From Actinoplanes philippinensis (GTDB taxonomy: Bacteria > Actinomycetota > Actinomycetes > Mycobacteriales > Micromonosporaceae): a stretch of DNA of 64,000 nucleotides. The position numbers were made by a program, and so were the translations under genes. Positions within the stretch are counted from its first letter, which is position 1; every line of letters begins with the position of its first letter. Positions 49,684 to 58,475 of the stretch are shown here, piece after piece. The DNA is taken from NCBI RefSeq assembly GCF_900113015.1, contig NZ_FONV01000010.1, positions 372,001-436,000 on the forward strand. Direction: 5' to 3'. Below the pieces are notes generated by a model that saw only the letters and a list, made by a program, of their open reading frames with translations, ran no database searches and had not been told where the DNA came from.

Positions 49684-51855
49684 TCAGCCCGCTACGGCAA
49701 GAGTGAATGGCAGGACACCCGGCGCACCGGCCCGGCGCAGGGCCCGGCCGGCCAGCGCCAGGGTCCACCCGGAGTCGGTCAGGTCGTCGACCAGGAGCAC
49801 CGGACCGGAGAGTTCTGGCAGCTCAGCAGCGATATGGGCGGGGACCTCGAAGGCGTCGTGAAGGGCCCGGACCCGCTGGGCGCTGTTACCCCGATAGGCA
49901 CCCACCTCGGCGTCGCGACCACCGGGATGAGCGGGCTCCAGGGAGCCGAGCATCGGGAGCCGCCCGACGGTGGCGATACGCTCGGCGAGGCTGTGGATAA
50001 GTTGTGGATGGCGCTGTGAATAAACCGCCACGACGGCCGCTGGGCGCTGTTTCCAAGCGTCCTCTCCCCTGGCCCAGGCCTTGAGCACCTCGATCACCGC
50101 GGCGGCCAGGTCGGCGGGTATCGGGGCGTCCGGAGACTCCGGGGAGACCGAGGCGCGGAGACGGTTGCCCCATCCGAGGTCCGAGAGGCGGCCGACGGCA
50201 CGGCCCGGCTCGCTCTGCTCGGCCGGCGCGATCCGGCCCTTGAGCGAGATCCCGACGGCGGCCAGACCGGTGGGCCACATCTTCTTCGGGGCGATCTCGG
50301 TGCCGGGACGACCGAGGAACGCATCGGCGGCGGCCAGCGAAGCCGACGACACCTCGGCGTCGAACAGCGGGCCGGCACAGTTGTCACACCGACCGCACGG
50401 AACCGCCTCCGGATCGTCGAGACACCGACGGAGGAACTCCATGCGGCAGGTGGTCGTCACCGCATACTCGATCATGGTTTTCTGCTCGCTCTCGCGCGCC
50501 TCGGCGACCCGCCGCAACCGTGCCTCGTCGTAGGTCCACGGCTCGCCGGTGGAGAGCCAGCCGCCGCGGGTGCGACGGACCGCGCCGTCCACGTCGAGGA
50601 CCTTGAGCATCAACTCCAGCCTGGTCCGCCGGAGATCGACGAGCGGCTCCAGCGCCTGCGTGGACATCGGCTGGTCCGGGGAGAGCTGGGACAGCACCGC
50701 CCGAACCTGGTCCTCCGGCGGGAAGGCCAGCGAGGCGAAGTATCGCCAGATCGCGACATCCTCGGGCCCCGGCAGCAGCACCACCTCGGCGTGCTCGACG
50801 GCACGGCCGGCCCGGCCGACCTGCTGGTAGTAGGCGATCGGGGACGGCGGCGCTCCGAGGTGGACGACGAACCCGAGGTCGGGCTTGTCGAAGCCCATCC
50901 CGAGCGCCGAAGTCGCCACCAGCGCTTTGATCTTGTTGGTCAGCAGGTCCTGCTCAGCGGCCCGGCGCTCGGCGTCCTCGACCTGCCCGGTGTAGGACGC
51001 CACCTCGAAACCACGGGAACGCAGGAAGTCAGCGGTCTCCGCGGCGGCGGCGACGGTCAGCGTGTAGACGATGCCGGAACCCGGCAGCCGCTCCAGGTGA
51101 TCGGCCAGCCAGGCCAGGCGGTGTGCCGGATTCTCCAGGCGCAGCGCGGCCAGGCGCAGCGAGTCACGGTCGAGCGGACCGCGGAGCACCAGCGCGTCAC
51201 CGAGCTGGTCGGCGACGTCGGCGGTCACCCGGGCGTTGGCGGTGGCGGTGGTGGCGAGCACCGGAGTACGCCCCGGGAGCCCCGCCAGGAACGTCCGCAA
51301 CCGCCGGTAGTCGGGCCGGAAGTCGTGGCCCCAGTCGGAGACGCAGTGTGCCTCGTCGACCACGAGCAGGCCGGTGCTCCCGGCGAGGCCGGGCAGCACG
51401 TTGTCGCGGAAGTCGGGATTGTTCAGCCGCTCCGGGCTGATCAACAGCACGTCCACCTCGCCGGCCCGGATCTCCTGCTCGATCAGGGACCACTCGTCGA
51501 GATTCGCCGAGTTGATGGTGCGGGCGGTGATCCCGGCGCGGGCGGCCGACTCGACCTGGTTACGCATCAGGGCCAGCAGCGGCGACACGATGACCGTCGG
51601 ACCCGCTGGGTGGTCACCCGCCTCGGCGGTGACCCCGGACCGCAGCAGTGCCGTGGCCACGAAGTAGACCGCTGATTTGCCCCACCCGGTGCGTTGCACA
51701 CAGAGCACGCGCCGCCGGTCCACGGTGAGGGCCTCGATCGCCCTCCACTGGTCCTCCCGAAGGACGGCGTGCTCACCGGCCAGGCGCCGGAGCACCTCCT
51801 CGGCCCGCTCCCGCACCGCCGCTCGCTCGGCTGCCGTCCGCGTCGTATCAGTCAC
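49684..51855 (-). CDS. RecQ-type DNA helicase with C-terminal phosphoribosyltransferase domain
   Basis: A 723-residue protein. The helicase core has Walker A VQRTGWGKS (Lys60), DEAH in LLVVDEAHCVSDWGHDFRPD (167-170), and QVGRAGRAVEHAEVVLLPG as motif VI. The RecQ zinc site follows with CGRCDNC and an upstream Cys in CRMEFLRRCLDDPEAVPCG. The last ~170 residues are a phosphoribosyltransferase fold ending PVLLVDDLTDSGWTLALAGR, the PRPP-loop motif. No HRDC domain is seen. It unwinds branched DNA; the PRTase part may sense a nucleotide. GTG 51855 starts it. DnaA-box pairs flank the gene on both sides. Confidence 0.92.
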   Translation of the reverse strand: MTDTTRTAAERAAVRERAEEVLRRLAGEHAVLREDQWRAIEALTVDRRRVLCVQRTGWGKSAVYFVATALLRSGVTAEAGDHPAGPTVIVSPLLALMRNQVESAARAGITARTINSANLDEWSLIEQEIRAGEVDVLLISPERLNNPDFRDNVLPGLAGSTGLLVVDEAHCVSDWGHDFRPDYRRLRTFLAGLPGRTPVLATTATANARVTADVADQLGDALVLRGPLDRDSLRLAALRLENPAHRLAWLADHLERLPGSGIVYTLTVAAAAETADFLRSRGFEVASYTGQVEDAERRAAEQDLLTNKIKALVATSALGMGFDKPDLGFVVHLGAPPSPIAYYQQVGRAGRAVEHAEVVLLPGPEDVAIWRYFASLAFPPEDQVRAVLSQLSPDQPMSTQALEPLVDLRRTRLELMLKVLDVDGAVRRTRGGWLSTGEPWTYDEARLRRVAEARESEQKTMIEYAVTTTCRMEFLRRCLDDPEAVPCGRCDNCAGPLFDAEVSSASLAAADAFLGRPGTEIAPKKMWPTGLAAVGISLKGRIAPAEQSEPGRAVGRLSDLGWGNRLRASVSPESPDAPIPADLAAAVIEVLKAWARGEDAWKQRPAAVVAVYSQRHPQLIHSLAERIATVGRLPMLGSLEPAHPGGRDAEVGAYRGNSAQRVRALHDAFEVPAHIAAELPELSGPVLLVDDLTDSGWTLALAGRALRRAGAPGVLPFTLAVAG
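49992..50000 (-). promoter_or_regulatory. Perfect DnaA box inside recQ
   Basis: TGTGGATAA here reads TTATCCACA on the minus strand. A near match (TTGTGGATG) follows directly. Confidence 0.35.
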
Positions 51856-51892
51856 CCGGCATGTCTATCAGCCCGCGAAGATCGGCCCGGAG

Positions 51893-51918
51893 TTATCCAC
51901 AGTCGGGAGTTGTCCACA
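51893..51918 (+). promoter_or_regulatory. Direct DnaA-box pair upstream of recQ
   Basis: TTATCCACA (51893-51901) and TTGTCCACA (51910-51918) lie 17 bp apart in the same orientation, in non-coding sequence 38-63 bp from the recQ start. Confidence 0.6.
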
Positions 51919-52738
51919 ACCTGGCCGACGCCTCCTTTGCGGATCGGCGATGCTCGCTCCGTTCGACGGGATCGGCGCTCGGGAGGGGCGAAATGCAGGC
52001 TTCATACGGGTGGAGAGCCCGGCAGCGCGGACCACGGATCAGTAGGCGGCCCGCGGCACGCGTCGTTCCGGCACGCAATGGCGTCCGGCCGGCGGAAGCC
52101 GGGCCGCGGCCACCACCAGGGCGGGCCGGTCACGGACCGGCCCGCTTCCCCGGCCGCCGGCGCTCAGGTGAGCAGGCGCCGGTCACCCCGGCCGGCATCC
52201 GCGGCAACGGATGCCGGCCGAACCGGCTGGCCCCTCAGTAACGCGTGTCAGCCGAACAGGCGGGCGCGTGCCAACAGGCGCCGGCCGACCCCGGCAGGCC
52301 CCGCGCTGACGGGTGCCGAGCCACACCCCGACAGGCTCAGCACCGACAGGTGCCGACCGCACCCCGGCAGGCCTACGCCAACAGGTGCCGACCGCACCCC
52401 GGCAGGCCCCGCTAACAGGTGCCGACCGCACCCCGGCAGGCCCCGCTAACTGGTGCAGGCCACACCCCGGCAGGCCCCACGCCAACAGGTGCCGACCGCA
52501 CCCCGGCAGGCCCTGTGCTGACGGTGCCGGCCGCACCCCGGATCGGTGGCACCCCGGTCCGGTGGCTGTCGCCATCCGGACGGGTGGCAGCCGGGCGGGT
52601 GCCACCCCGGCCGGGCGGCAACCCGGACTCCGGGGTGGCACTCGGGGCCGCGCCTCCCACCGAGGGTGCCCGGCACCGAGGTGGGAAGCCTTGACCGAAC
52701 CCGGCGAACTATCCCCGCGTGAATGGAAACCTCAGGAC
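51919..52738. other. 820-bp gap without a convincing gene, holding a minisatellite
   Basis: The gap contains the minisatellite at 52274-52540. Flanking sequence is rich in GCCGG, GGCAGGCC and CGGGTGGCA-type words. Several long open frames exist on both strands, but they follow the repeat in every phase, have biased Arg/Pro/Gly content, and show no domain or good ribosome site. Confidence 0.55.
52274..52540. repeat. 34-37-bp minisatellite, about eight units
   Basis: Units share the core ACAGGTGCCGACCGCACCCC followed by GGCAGGCCCCGCTA. Two central units are identical; outer units diverge progressively. The core contains the inverted repeat GGTGC-CGACC-GCACC, so each unit can form a small hairpin. 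There are no unique spacers, so it is not a CRISPR array. Confidence 0.88.
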
Positions 52739-53137
52739 ATGACCAAGACGATCGCCGAGAAGCTGCTGATCAAGCCGAACTCCACCGTGTGGCTGAACGA
52801 GCCGGCCCGGCTCCCGCTGCTGACCCCGATGCCCGAGGGGGTCCGCGAGAGCAGCGCCCTGGCCACCGCGAGCACCGCGGTGCTGTTCGTCGAGGACGCT
52901 GCGGCCGCGCGGGACCAACTGGAACAGCATCGCGCCGACCTGGACAAGCCGGCCGCCTTCTGGATCGCCTATCCGAAGGGCAACAAGGCCGACATCAACC
53001 GGGACTCGCTCTGGCCGATCGTCGCCGATTTCGACATGCGCCCATGCGGCCAGGTCGCCATCGACGATCGGTGGTCGGGCCTGCGTTTCCGCACGAACCG
53101 GCCGAGTGAGGGCCGGTTCACCGGCGGCTCGGAGTGA
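52739..53137 (+). CDS. DUF3052-like protein
   Basis: A 132-residue protein. TIAEKLLIKPNSTVWLNEP starts it, and the conserved centre-to-end reads FWIAYPKGNKADINRDSLWP, then MRPCGQVAIDDRWSGLRFR. The WIAYPKGN...INRD pattern is common in DUF3052-type actinobacterial proteins of unknown function. ATG 52739 has a CAGGA stretch only 3-4 nt away, so the ribosome site is poor. It converges with the SDR gene, 4 nt apart. Confidence 0.75.
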   Translation: MTKTIAEKLLIKPNSTVWLNEPARLPLLTPMPEGVRESSALATASTAVLFVEDAAAARDQLEQHRADLDKPAAFWIAYPKGNKADINRDSLWPIVADFDMRPCGQVAIDDRWSGLRFRTNRPSEGRFTGGSE

Positions 53138-53141
53138 GCGC

Positions 53142-53867
53142 TCAGCGCCCCAGGACGGAGCCGCCGTTGACGTTGATGATCTGACCGGTGACGAAGCCAC
53201 CACCGGGTCCGATCAGCCAGCGGACCGCCTCGGCGATGTCGTCGGGGGTGCCGGCCCGTTTGAGCACGCTGGCGTCGACCCGCTTCCGGTGGCCTTCCGG
53301 GGTCATCCGGCCGTCGAAGAACTCACTGTCGGTGACGTATCCGGGAGCGATGACGTTGGCCGTGATCCCTTCGGCGCCGAGGGAGGTGGCGAGGTCGAGG
53401 CCGTACCCGTGAAGGGCTGCCTTGGCCGCGGAGTAGGGGCCGCCGCCGCCACGCTGGGCGGCGATCGAACTGGTCAGGATGATCTTGCCGCCGGGGCGGC
53501 GGAGCTGCGGGAGGAGCGCGGTGGTCATGAGGACGGCGGAGAGCACGTTCGAGTCGAGATTCGCCCGCCAGCGGGCGGCCACCGCGTCCAGGGTGGTGTC
53601 GTCGCCGCCGATGTACGCCCCGGCGTTGTTGACCAGCACGTCGAGTGGGCGCCCGGCCACCGCTTCGACGACGGCGGGGATCTGCGCGGGGTCGGCGGCG
53701 TCCGCGGTGACGGCGGTGGCCTGCGGACCGATCCACTTCACCGCGTCGGCGAGCACCTCGGCACGGCGGCCGACGATGATCACGTCGAACCCCTCACCGG
53801 CGAGCATCCCGGCCGTCGCCCTGCCGATCCCGGTTCCACCGCCGGTCACCACTGCGAGTCTTGTCAT
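53142..53867 (-). CDS. Short-chain dehydrogenase/reductase
   Basis: A 241-residue classical SDR. The cofactor loop is VVTGGGTGIGRATAGML, NNAG is in LDVLVNNAGAYIGG, the catalytic Ser is in ILTSSIAAQ and the Tyr-Lys pair in PYSAAKAAL. FVTGQIINVNGG ends the fold. The substrate is unknown. Start at ATG 53867, preceded by TAGGGT 7 nt upstream and so probably leaderless. Confidence 0.88.
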   Translation of the reverse strand: MTRLAVVTGGGTGIGRATAGMLAGEGFDVIIVGRRAEVLADAVKWIGPQATAVTADAADPAQIPAVVEAVAGRPLDVLVNNAGAYIGGDDTTLDAVAARWRANLDSNVLSAVLMTTALLPQLRRPGGKIILTSSIAAQRGGGGPYSAAKAALHGYGLDLATSLGAEGITANVIAPGYVTDSEFFDGRMTPEGHRKRVDASVLKRAGTPDDIAEAVRWLIGPGGGFVTGQIINVNGGSVLGR

Positions 53868-53874
53868 GTCACCG

Positions 53875-53880
53875 ACCCTA
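53875..53880 (-). promoter_or_regulatory. Probable leaderless -10 box for the SDR gene
   Basis: On the minus strand TAGGGT lies 7 nt before ATG 53867, with no ribosome site between. Confidence 0.45.
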
Positions 53881-53924
53881 TCGACGGATCGATCACCGGA
53901 CTCGTCAAGCGCCGGTCCGGCCGC

Positions 53925-55727
53925 CTACAGGGCCAGTGACATGCCGCTCCGGTGTCTGGCCACCGGTGCCTGCCGGGAAGCCCCGCTGCGGCGGCTCGGC
54001 GATCGTCTCCCGGCCGGCGGGTCGTCCTCGGCGGTGACGGTGTTCACCGACTTCTCGCCGCTCCGGTTCCCACCGTCACCGGATCGGCGTCCGGCAGCGT
54101 CGAGTGACCTGCCGGCCGGGTTGTCCGGCGAGTCACTCGTGGTGCTGCCGAGGATCTCGGCGCGGCAGGGCCGGCCGTTCAGTGCGAAGGAGAGAGGCAG
54201 CGGGTTGTGGCTTCGATAACCGCCCTGCAAGGTGACCGCGCGCGAGCGGCCGTGACCGCTCATCACCACGCGACGGCCGTGCTGAGTGACGGTCTTGGGG
54301 TTCGCGGCCAGGCGCTGGGTGCCGGGATAGGCGAACTCGACGCGCCAGCCCGACTTCTCCGAGGTGATCACGCTGAGGCGGGCCACGAAGTACGACCCGG
54401 AGTCCCGGCGCACCTGGTAGCGGACCTTGCAGTGGACCCGGTCCGGTCCGGCGGCGGCCGGTGCACCGGCGCCGGCAGCGGTGGTGTGGGTGCGCTCGGT
54501 GTCGTCGGCGCCACGGCGGGCGGACCAGTTCACCGCGGTGGCGGCGAGCAGTGTCGCCGTGGCGAGGACGACGATCGCCGGTGTCCGGTGGCGACGACCC
54601 TGGAGGCGGTGCACCGGAACCAGACCGCGACGGCGGCGCCGGCCGACGAACAGGCCGCCACCGAGGGCGCGCACCGGGCCGAGGCGCAGGGCCGATCCGA
54701 TCCGCAGCCCGGCACGCAGACGTACGGTCGTGGCGGCGCTCGCCGGCCGGCCGAGGCAGGCGCGCAGCGTACGGCGTACCCCCGATCCCATGCTCCGGGC
54801 CGTCTGGACGGGCACGACCGCCCTGGCCGCCGGCGCCGCATGCCGTTCGCCCGGTCGCAGCGGCGGGATGATCGCCCGCACCCCGACGGTGGCGGCGAGC
54901 GCGCGGGCCACTTCCGCGGCGGCGGGACGGTCGACCGGGCTCTTCGCGAGGCACCGCAGGCACAGGTCGGCCACCCCGGAGGGCATTCCGGCGAGTTCCG
55001 GGATCGGGTCGGGGTCGGCGTAGAGGTGGGCGCGAAGGGCTTCGGCGGTGTTCCCGGCGGGCCACGGCATCCGGCCGGTGAGGGCGCGGTAGAGCAGGAG
55101 CCCGAGCGCGTAGACGTCGGTGGCCGGGGAGACGGTGGCGCCGCCGAGGCGTTCCGGGGCGAGGTAGGCGGGGGTGCCGAGGAGGCTGCCGTCGGCGGCG
55201 GCGTCGCGCTGGCCGACCACTGCCGAGATCCCGAAGTCGACGAGCTTGGCGCCGGCGCCGGTGAGCATCACGTTCGCCGGTGTGATGTCGCGGTGCACCA
55301 GACCGCGGGCGTGTGCGGTGGCGAGCGCGGACGCGACCTCGGCGGTGATCATGACGGCTTCCCGCCAGTCGAGGGCGCCCTGCCGGCCGATCCGGGCGCC
55401 GACGGACTCGCCGTCGTTGAGTTCCATCACCACGTAGGGGACGGTCAGGCGTTCGGAGATCGGCGCTTCACCGAAGTCGTGGATGCCGGTGATGTGTGGA
55501 TGGCAGAGACGGGCCGCGGCCAGCGCTTCCTGGCGCAGCCGGTCCCGGAAGGCGCGGTCCTCGGCGAGGCGCGGGGAGAGCACCTTGACGGCGACGTCAC
55601 GGCCGAGGATCTCGTCGTAGCCCCGCCAGACTACCGACATCCCGCCGGTGCCGAGCTTTTCGAGGAGGCGGTACCGGCCGGCGAGACGGAGGGAGGCAGT
55701 CTGACCGTTTCGCTCCGTACGCCCCAT
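53925..55727 (-). CDS. PknB-type Ser/Thr kinase with a CBM2-like extracellular domain
   Basis: A 600-residue protein. The kinase domain (about 18-280) has GTGGMSVVWRG, the ATP Lys48, HRDITPANVML with catalytic Asp147, DFG at 164-166 and APERL. After a basic juxtamembrane linker there is one transmembrane helix (about 383-400). The outer domain (431-527), with Cys433 and Cys521 and the pattern GWRVEFAYPGTQR ... VVMSGHGRSR ... LSFALNGRPC, follows the CBM2 fold found in secreted cellulases. The surface Trp residues used for cellulose are mostly missing. A Ser/Arg-rich tail of ~70 residues follows. It likely senses the envelope or an extracellular polysaccharide. Confidence 0.87.
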   Translation of the reverse strand: MGRTERNGQTASLRLAGRYRLLEKLGTGGMSVVWRGYDEILGRDVAVKVLSPRLAEDRAFRDRLRQEALAAARLCHPHITGIHDFGEAPISERLTVPYVVMELNDGESVGARIGRQGALDWREAVMITAEVASALATAHARGLVHRDITPANVMLTGAGAKLVDFGISAVVGQRDAAADGSLLGTPAYLAPERLGGATVSPATDVYALGLLLYRALTGRMPWPAGNTAEALRAHLYADPDPIPELAGMPSGVADLCLRCLAKSPVDRPAAAEVARALAATVGVRAIIPPLRPGERHAAPAARAVVPVQTARSMGSGVRRTLRACLGRPASAATTVRLRAGLRIGSALRLGPVRALGGGLFVGRRRRRGLVPVHRLQGRRHRTPAIVVLATATLLAATAVNWSARRGADDTERTHTTAAGAGAPAAAGPDRVHCKVRYQVRRDSGSYFVARLSVITSEKSGWRVEFAYPGTQRLAANPKTVTQHGRRVVMSGHGRSRAVTLQGGYRSHNPLPLSFALNGRPCRAEILGSTTSDSPDNPAGRSLDAAGRRSGDGGNRSGEKSVNTVTAEDDPPAGRRSPSRRSGASRQAPVARHRSGMSLAL

Positions 55728-55802
55728 GCGCCGATTCTCGCCTGATCAGCTCGCCGTCCGGTGCCGCACTCGGAAACCCATCCGGAAACCGCGGCCGCCG
55801 GG

Positions 55803-57305
55803 TCAGCCGGCCAGCAGCTGATCCACCGGGGCGTAGTCGTCGGTGAGCACGCGGGCGTCGGCGACGAAGGCGTCCAGCTCCGCGCCGGAAAGCACGGTCA
55901 CCGCCTCCCCCAGCGCGGCCAGCCGGGGCCACATCGCCTCGATCGGCAGCGGCCCGTGCGAGGCCAGGATGACGAAGTTGGAGCCGCGGTCACCGGCGAT
56001 CGCCGCGGGCGGGGCGATCAGCGCGACGTTCGGGAAAGCGGCCGCGACCGTGGCCAGTTCGGCGCGGATGAAGCGGTTCGGCGGGTAGTCGATCACGTTC
56101 TGGGCGTAGACACCGCCGGGGCGCAGCGCCCGGGCCACCTCGGCGGCCATCTCCCGGGTGGCCAGGTGCCAGGGAACCACCAGATGGCCGAAGGCGTCAC
56201 CGACCACCAGGTCGTAGGCGGCGGACGGCTGCCCGGTCAGCCCGACCCGGGCGTCGCCGACCTGGATGCGCAGGTCAGGACCGGGCTTCAGGCCGAGGTC
56301 ACGCTCGTCGAGATCGACCAGGCCGCCGTCGAGTTCGAGGACGAGCTGGTCGCTGCCGGGCCGGGTGGCGCGCACATACGCCGGGACGGTGAAGCCGCCG
56401 CCACCGAGGTGCAGGGCGTCGATCGAGGCGCCGGCGGGGGCGAGCACGTCGGTGACCGCGCCGATCCACTTGACGTACTCGAATTCGAGGTGGGTGGGAT
56501 CGTTCAGATCGACGTACGAGTGACGCGCCGAGTTGAGCATCAGGGTGCGGCCACCGTCGCGCGCGGGGTCGGTCACGACGCTCGCGCAGTGGTAGGCGGT
56601 CTCCACGTCACAGGGTGTCGGCGCGGCGGCGCCCAGACCGGCGCCGACGAGACCCACCGCGGCCAGCGACGCCCGGACCCGGGGTGTGCCCGGCAGGTCG
56701 TGGCGCAGCCACCAGCCCAGCGCGAAACCGGCGACGGCCAGCAGCACGGCCAGGCTCAGGATGATCACGCTGCTCGGCATCGCCGCGACGAAGACGAACC
56801 CGGTCACGAGGGTGGCGGTGATCGCGCCGAGGGTGCCGATGCTGGACAGCCGGCCGACCACCGTGCCGGCCTGGCTCAGGTCGGCGAGCTGCAGTTTCAC
56901 GACCATCGGCGGGATCGTGGACAGCACCAGGGCGGGCAGGAAGACGGCGAGGGCGGCGAGCAGGAGCACGGCCGGGGCGGCCCCGCCGCGCAGGACCTCG
57001 CCACCCCACCGGACCAGGGGCAACGTTATCGCCGTGCCGATCGCGCCGAGGATCAGGGCCGGGGCGAGCAGGGCCCGGGGGTCGAACCGGTCGGCGAGGC
57101 GCCCGCCGATCCAGGCGCCGTAGGCGATGGCGGCCAGGGAGACGCCGATGACCGAGCTGCTGACCTGGAGGGTGACGCCGACGTATGGCCCGACCAGGCG
57201 CAACGCGACGATCTCGAGGACCAGGACGGCCCCGCTCGCGCCGAAGGCCAGGGCGGTGGCCAGTGCCGAGGGCAGGGCGCGGGGCTTCGTCTCCATCGGC
57301 GGCAT
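55803..57305 (-). CDS. Membrane protein fused to a spermidine-synthase-like domain
   Basis: A 500-residue protein. Residues 1-215 form seven or eight helices of an MFS-like half-transporter (FGASGAVLVLEIVALRLVGP; IGGRLADRFDPRALLAPALI). Residues ~230-500 form a spermidine-synthase fold: NSARHSYVDLNDPTHLEFEY, then ALHLGGGGFTVPAYVRA, LELDGGLVDLDERDLGL and VGDARVGL. The DA in VVGDAFG replaces the polyamine-synthase D-S/D motif context, so true aminopropyl transfer is not assured. Such fusions are widespread in actinobacteria with no settled role. ATG 57305 or ATG 57296 are both possible starts. Confidence 0.82.
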   Translation of the reverse strand: MPPMETKPRALPSALATALAFGASGAVLVLEIVALRLVGPYVGVTLQVSSSVIGVSLAAIAYGAWIGGRLADRFDPRALLAPALILGAIGTAITLPLVRWGGEVLRGGAAPAVLLLAALAVFLPALVLSTIPPMVVKLQLADLSQAGTVVGRLSSIGTLGAITATLVTGFVFVAAMPSSVIILSLAVLLAVAGFALGWWLRHDLPGTPRVRASLAAVGLVGAGLGAAAPTPCDVETAYHCASVVTDPARDGGRTLMLNSARHSYVDLNDPTHLEFEYVKWIGAVTDVLAPAGASIDALHLGGGGFTVPAYVRATRPGSDQLVLELDGGLVDLDERDLGLKPGPDLRIQVGDARVGLTGQPSAAYDLVVGDAFGHLVVPWHLATREMAAEVARALRPGGVYAQNVIDYPPNRFIRAELATVAAAFPNVALIAPPAAIAGDRGSNFVILASHGPLPIEAMWPRLAALGEAVTVLSGAELDAFVADARVLTDDYAPVDQLLAG

Positions 57306-57401
57306 GCTACCGGCGGGTGGCCGCCCGCCCGCACATCGACAGGCCGCTCTCAGTCAACCCTCAGCCGTCCGAGCAGGCCGGCCGATCGCGGGAGCAGCCG
57401 G

Positions 57402-58412
57402 TCAGAGCATGGAGAGGTGTACGTGATTGGTGTGCACCGCGGCCGGATCCCCGGTGGCGCTGTACGCCCGCCAGCCGGTGCTCGGCATCCAGATCTGGCG
57501 ATACCAGATCACATACATCACGCCGAGTTCGTCCGCGTTCTTCACATAGAAGGCGGCGAGGCGGTCACCGTACGTCTTGTCGCCCCCGGTGGCGGCGGCG
57601 TTCTCGAAACCGCCCGCCGCGGCCGAGTGATCGCAGGCCCGGCCCTTCGGGTGCTCGCCGGACGAGCGCTCGCTGAAGCACACCGTGTATCGGGTGAACC
57701 CGGCGGCCCGCGCCTCCTGGTACGCGTGCAGGGTGCGCGGCGTGATGCAGCCGTCGGAGGTGGGGTCCTTGACAGTGCAGGACTCCTTCGGCCACGAGCC
57801 GTCCGAGTTGCGGGGCGCCGGTTTGGCCGCTGCCGAGTTCGGGTCGACGAAGCCGCCGGCCGCGCCGCCACCGACCTCGGCGAGGGCCACTTCGGCCTCC
57901 CGCTTCTTCTTCGCCATCACGTTGACCTGGCTCTGCTGCTCGATGACCTCGGCGTCCAGCGCGGTCTTGGCCCGCTTGGCGGTGTCGATCTCGTTGCGGT
58001 AACCGGTGAGCGTGCCGCTGTCCATTTTGGCCAGCTCGTCGAGGCTCTGCAGCCGCTCCATGAAGTTGTTCGGCGATCCGCTGCCGAGCAGCAGGTTGAC
58101 CGTGTTGACCCGGCCCATCTGGTAGACGCGGGTGGCGACGGCGTTGACCTGCGAGGTGAGGGCGGCCGCGTTGGTCTCGGAGCGCTTGAGCGCCTCGGTC
58201 AGCTGCTTCTGCCGCTTCTTCGAGTTGGCCAGTTTGGTCTTCGCCGCGTCGTAGCCCTTCGCGGCGTTCTCCAGGGCGGTGCGCAGCTTCTTGGTGCCGC
58301 CCTCCGGGTCCGCCGCGGAGGCCGGGGACGCGGACGCGACGAGCACCAGCGCGACGGCTGCGGCAAGGAGCGCGAACAGGGCAGTACACCGGCGCGGGAG
58401 ACTGGCCGCCAC
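57402..58412 (-). CDS. Secreted coiled-coil protein with a C-terminal M15-like peptidase domain
   Basis: A 336-residue protein. The signal peptide ends near ASPASA (about residue 33). A coiled coil (about 40-170), rich in Lys/Ala/Glu, is like those of RipC/CwlO-type wall hydrolases. The C-terminal domain has the motif HPKGRACD, matching HxxGxAxD of M15 D-Ala-D-Ala peptidases, and a last HTNHVHLSM giving the third zinc ligand. A role in cleaving peptidoglycan cross-links is inferred. GTG 58412 is chosen because GGAGG sits 5 nt upstream. Confidence 0.8.
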   Translation of the reverse strand: MAASLPRRCTALFALLAAAVALVLVASASPASAADPEGGTKKLRTALENAAKGYDAAKTKLANSKKRQKQLTEALKRSETNAAALTSQVNAVATRVYQMGRVNTVNLLLGSGSPNNFMERLQSLDELAKMDSGTLTGYRNEIDTAKRAKTALDAEVIEQQSQVNVMAKKKREAEVALAEVGGGAAGGFVDPNSAAAKPAPRNSDGSWPKESCTVKDPTSDGCITPRTLHAYQEARAAGFTRYTVCFSERSSGEHPKGRACDHSAAAGGFENAAATGGDKTYGDRLAAFYVKNADELGVMYVIWYRQIWMPSTGWRAYSATGDPAAVHTNHVHLSML

Positions 58413-58475
58413 AGATACCTCCAAGTCGTGAGCGCCGGTACTTTACCGTGTCGGAGCAGGCTGAAGGGTCATCGA

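Noticed and set aside
49992..51918. Chromosomal replication origin
   Set aside because: The DnaA boxes are few, and no dnaA, dnaN, rpmH or AT-rich unwinding region is near. They are reported only as possible DnaA-binding clusters.
52274..52540. CRISPR array
   Set aside because: Units abut directly, with no unique spacers, and no cas genes are present. It is a minisatellite.
52183..52660. Protein-coding genes across the minisatellite on either strand
   Set aside because: All phases stay open through the repeat, composition is Arg/Gly/Pro/Cys-biased, and there is no ribosome site or domain.
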